Shown here: piece by piece, positions 61,843 to 64,000 of the stretch
How the letters are laid out: each line of letters starts with the position of its first letter
Position numbering within the stretch: position 1 is the first letter of the stretch
Origin: Utricularia gibba
Lineage: Eukaryota; Streptophyta; Magnoliopsida; Lamiales; Lentibulariaceae
Direction: 5' to 3'
Assembly: GCA_002189035.1 (NCBI GenBank)
Contig: CM007991.1
Location: forward strand, 1,550,001 to 1,614,000
DNA length: 64,000 bases
The notes under the pieces: model-generated
What the model was told of the DNA's origin: nothing
The model's input: the letters and a program-made list of their open reading frames with translations, nothing else
Databases searched by the model: none
Translations under genes and position numbers: made by a program

Positions 61843-62238
61843 ATGCAACAGCAAGCGTTTTACCGATCAGCCGCCGCCGCCGACGATCCAGAAACGGATG
61901 ACGTGGCGGGCTCCAGAAAGTTGTCGGAGATCGGGAAACTGGTGGCTGAGAATGCGGTGGTGGTGTTCGCGCGGCGGGGATGCTGCATGTGCCATGTGGT
62001 GAAGCTGCTGCTACAGGGACACGGTGTCAGCCCTTTGATCTTTGAAGTCGATGAGAAGAAGGAAGGTGGCGTTGCTTCTGAACTCTCGACGATCGGCGGG
62101 TTGGGACGACAACCGCCGCGGCTCCCGGTGGTGTTCGTCGGCGGCGAGATGTTCGGTGGACTCGAAGAACTCATGGCCGCTCATATTTCCGGCGAACTCG
62201 TGCCCAAGTTGAGACAAGCCAAAGCTTTGTGGCTTTAG
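61843..62238 (+). CDS. CC-type glutaredoxin (ROXY/GRXC9-like)
   Basis: Single exon, 131 aa from the ATG at 61843. The active site is CCMC (residues 47-50, in FARRGCCMCHVVKLLLQGHG), the hallmark of the plant-specific CC class. GSH-binding and fold residues appear in LPVVFVGGEMFGGLEELMAA. The C-terminus AKALWL matches the ALWL motif that allows binding to TGA bZIP factors and TOPLESS-type repression. ROXY proteins modulate TGA factors in floral development, jasmonate/ethylene defence and nutrient responses. An upstream in-frame start at 61723 would add 40 unconserved residues; 61843 gives the normal length. Upstream TGACG sites suggest feedback from the same TGA factors it binds. Confidence 0.93.
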   Translation: MQQQAFYRSAAAADDPETDDVAGSRKLSEIGKLVAENAVVVFARRGCCMCHVVKLLLQGHGVSPLIFEVDEKKEGGVASELSTIGGLGRQPPRLPVVFVGGEMFGGLEELMAAHISGELVPKLRQAKALWL

Positions 62239-64000
62239 AGAAATAACTTTTTCACACTCCGGCGCCACAGCGCACCGCCATCTCCGATGATGATGAAAAC
62301 CAATTAATTTCCTTCCAAGATACACTCTTAAGCACCACGTTATTTTCTATTTTTAAGTAATCTATATATATATAAATATATAATTCTATATTAAATTTAT
62401 ATAGTTCATTTTATTTGAAAACAAATCAACACAATATTCTTATCGTAATTTGAAAACATGTTCACGGATTCATTTGGTACGACATTGATTAGTTAACAGG
62501 TTGTTCGAAAAAGACAGGTGTGCGCCTGTGCGGTCGGTGGAGTGGGTCCCAAAGGATGAGGCGCATCACACCCATTGTCAAATTACTTTTAACCCCCTAA
62601 TGGGCCGGGAATAGAGTGGCCCAGTAATCCCCTCTGCCGGCGGCCCAGCTTCCAATACTAAAAGCCGAATAGAGTCCTCTTTCTTATCCCCGTCCAACAC
62701 ATATGGACACTTCCCTTAATTGGGCCAAGCCTTTTTCTCTTGATGAAATATAAATTGGGATTCTGAAATTTTTTTAAAAATAAGGACAATTTCTATTTAT
62801 TTTTTATTTTTATTTAGTTGTATCACGTTGACTTCTGTGTCCAAGAGTGCTTTCTGTGTGGCGCATAATTGGGAATGCGTTGAGGAACCTCACTTGGGTA
62901 TTCTCCCCAAATACAACACATGGTTGGTTGTGGGTTTTAGGAGTTGATGGTAACCCATCATGTGGGATGGCGCCCACTGCCCAGCAGTGCGAGTAGTGAG
63001 TGATGGGGATTTCAAAATAGCCCGGCAGTTGATCGGCATAAATTCGACGAGTGGCTTCCGTGTGTGTCCTGCCGACTAGGAACCCCTCCCTATCGTCTTC
63101 CACTCCTCGCCAAAGGAAAACAAGCACAGGAATTCAGACTCCCTCCCCAATTTCACGTTTTCCCATTTCCGTGGCACGAGCTGATCAAATCACCCTTCCT
63201 TCTTGCAGTCTCTGGAAAGTGGAAACTCGAATGGGTGAGAATGAAGCAGTACTGCAGCCGGGGATGTGGATTTCTGCTGCCTATCGCTGGTCCCAGTACC
63301 AGTCCTAGTGATGATGATTTGTGAGGCGAGGTTGGGGTGGGTGGGCCTGTTGGCCCATTTCTGCACTGCACCTAGTGTGCTTTGGCCCACTCCATTCATT
63401 AAATGCCTCGAATATGAACTGAACCCCCATCCCGCCCCCCCCCCCCCCCCCCATTCATTATTATTATTATTAATAATAAATTGAGGATTATCATCATTCT
63501 CTCTCTTATAGAAAAAACGATGAACAATTTATATGATTAGTTGTTGGTTTCCGTCTTCTATCGTAAAAATTTCGTCACCTAAAACGATTGGATCATGATT
63601 TTTTGATCATTTGAAAAAACAATAATTAAGCTGATTATTCGTGAATTGCTATGGATTAGGACAACTATACCCCTCAAAATATTCATAGGACAAGTAAATA
63701 TGTGGGGACAAGATAAGCGTAATGTCCCACGAGTAAGAAAATGTCTTAATCTAGCTACACAAGTGTCCCACGTGACACATAATGTTGTGTTAACCACCGA
63801 CCCCACAGGGCACGGACTTGTGTCTTATTTTCTTAGAAATGTAATTACTAAAATACGTGGAAATGGAACACGACATAGTTTGCGGCGAAATTGGAATGCA
63901 TTAAATTCGAATCTAAATTCATCATTATAATAATACAAAAAACGAATAAAAGGTAATTTTTGATTTTATTCCTTTCGGTGTAGTGAAAGGGGTGGAAGTT
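62239..64000. other. 1.8-kb terminal spacer
   Basis: No supported gene. AT-rich at 62340-62420 and 62750-62820. Contains the poly-C tract listed next and an inverted (TTA)/(TAA) run at ~63458-63479. The sequence to the end of the window has only short unconserved open frames. Confidence 0.45.
63435..63452 (+). repeat. Poly-C tract of 18 bases
   Basis: Uninterrupted run of 18 C. Its true length is doubtful given the homopolymer losses seen elsewhere in this window. Confidence 0.9.

Overview
The window is nuclear DNA of a flowering plant, almost certainly a eudicot. Compact multi-exon genes with GT-AG introns are separated by AT-rich spacers that hold small transposon remnants. Every recognised gene belongs to a land-plant family (CYCD, HECATE bHLH, BIN2-type GSK3, TIC56, DGAT3, CC-type glutaredoxin, MIR399). 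The species cannot be named from sequence alone. I rebuilt 23 protein-coding loci, counting the partial tubulin and one degraded gene, plus two microRNA genes. Exon joins were tested by requiring the summed exon length to be divisible by three.

Layout, left to right: the 3' end of an alpha-tubulin gene; a GPI-anchored lipid-transfer protein with a 15-nt microexon; a decayed PRP18 splicing-factor gene (-); a long remorin; a HECATE-type bHLH (-); a BOI/BRG RING E3 ligase (-); a plant isoaspartyl peptidase/L-asparaginase (-); a duplicated spacer unit split by a hAT-like MITE; a D-type cyclin (-); an RSS3-like bHLH-MYC_N protein; an LRR receptor pseudokinase; an ERF repressor with an EAR motif; a UBTD-type protein (-) with a GC-AG intron; a small conserved unknown protein (-); two MIR399 genes arranged head to head; a membrane RINGv E3 ligase (-); TIC56; a BIN2-like kinase; a DOG1-domain protein; a DUF4228/PADRE protein; an Ole e 1 protein (-); a DUF676 lipase; a CHUP1-family protein (-); DGAT3; a PDAP1/PP28 protein (-); and a ROXY glutaredoxin.

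The most interesting locus is 35.9-37.1 kb. Two MIR399 hairpins point away from each other about 1 kb apart. Each has a TATA box, and four GNATATNC (P1BS) sites lie between them, one just upstream of each TATA box. This looks like a bidirectional phosphate-starvation unit. MIR399 normally silences PHO2, so one PHR-bound control region could drive both copies.

A second window-wide pattern is technical. Five otherwise intact genes (remorin, BRG-like, CYCD, LRR kinase, DUF4228) carry six single-base frame breaks. All are losses, and five of the six fall in C or G runs. Adding one base at each site restores a full-length family protein and a total length divisible by three. This is best explained by homopolymer under-calling in the assembly. 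PRP18 differs: besides small losses it has two adjacent in-frame stops and two larger deletions. Most other genes are independent single-copy housekeeping or regulatory genes with no operon-like relationship.
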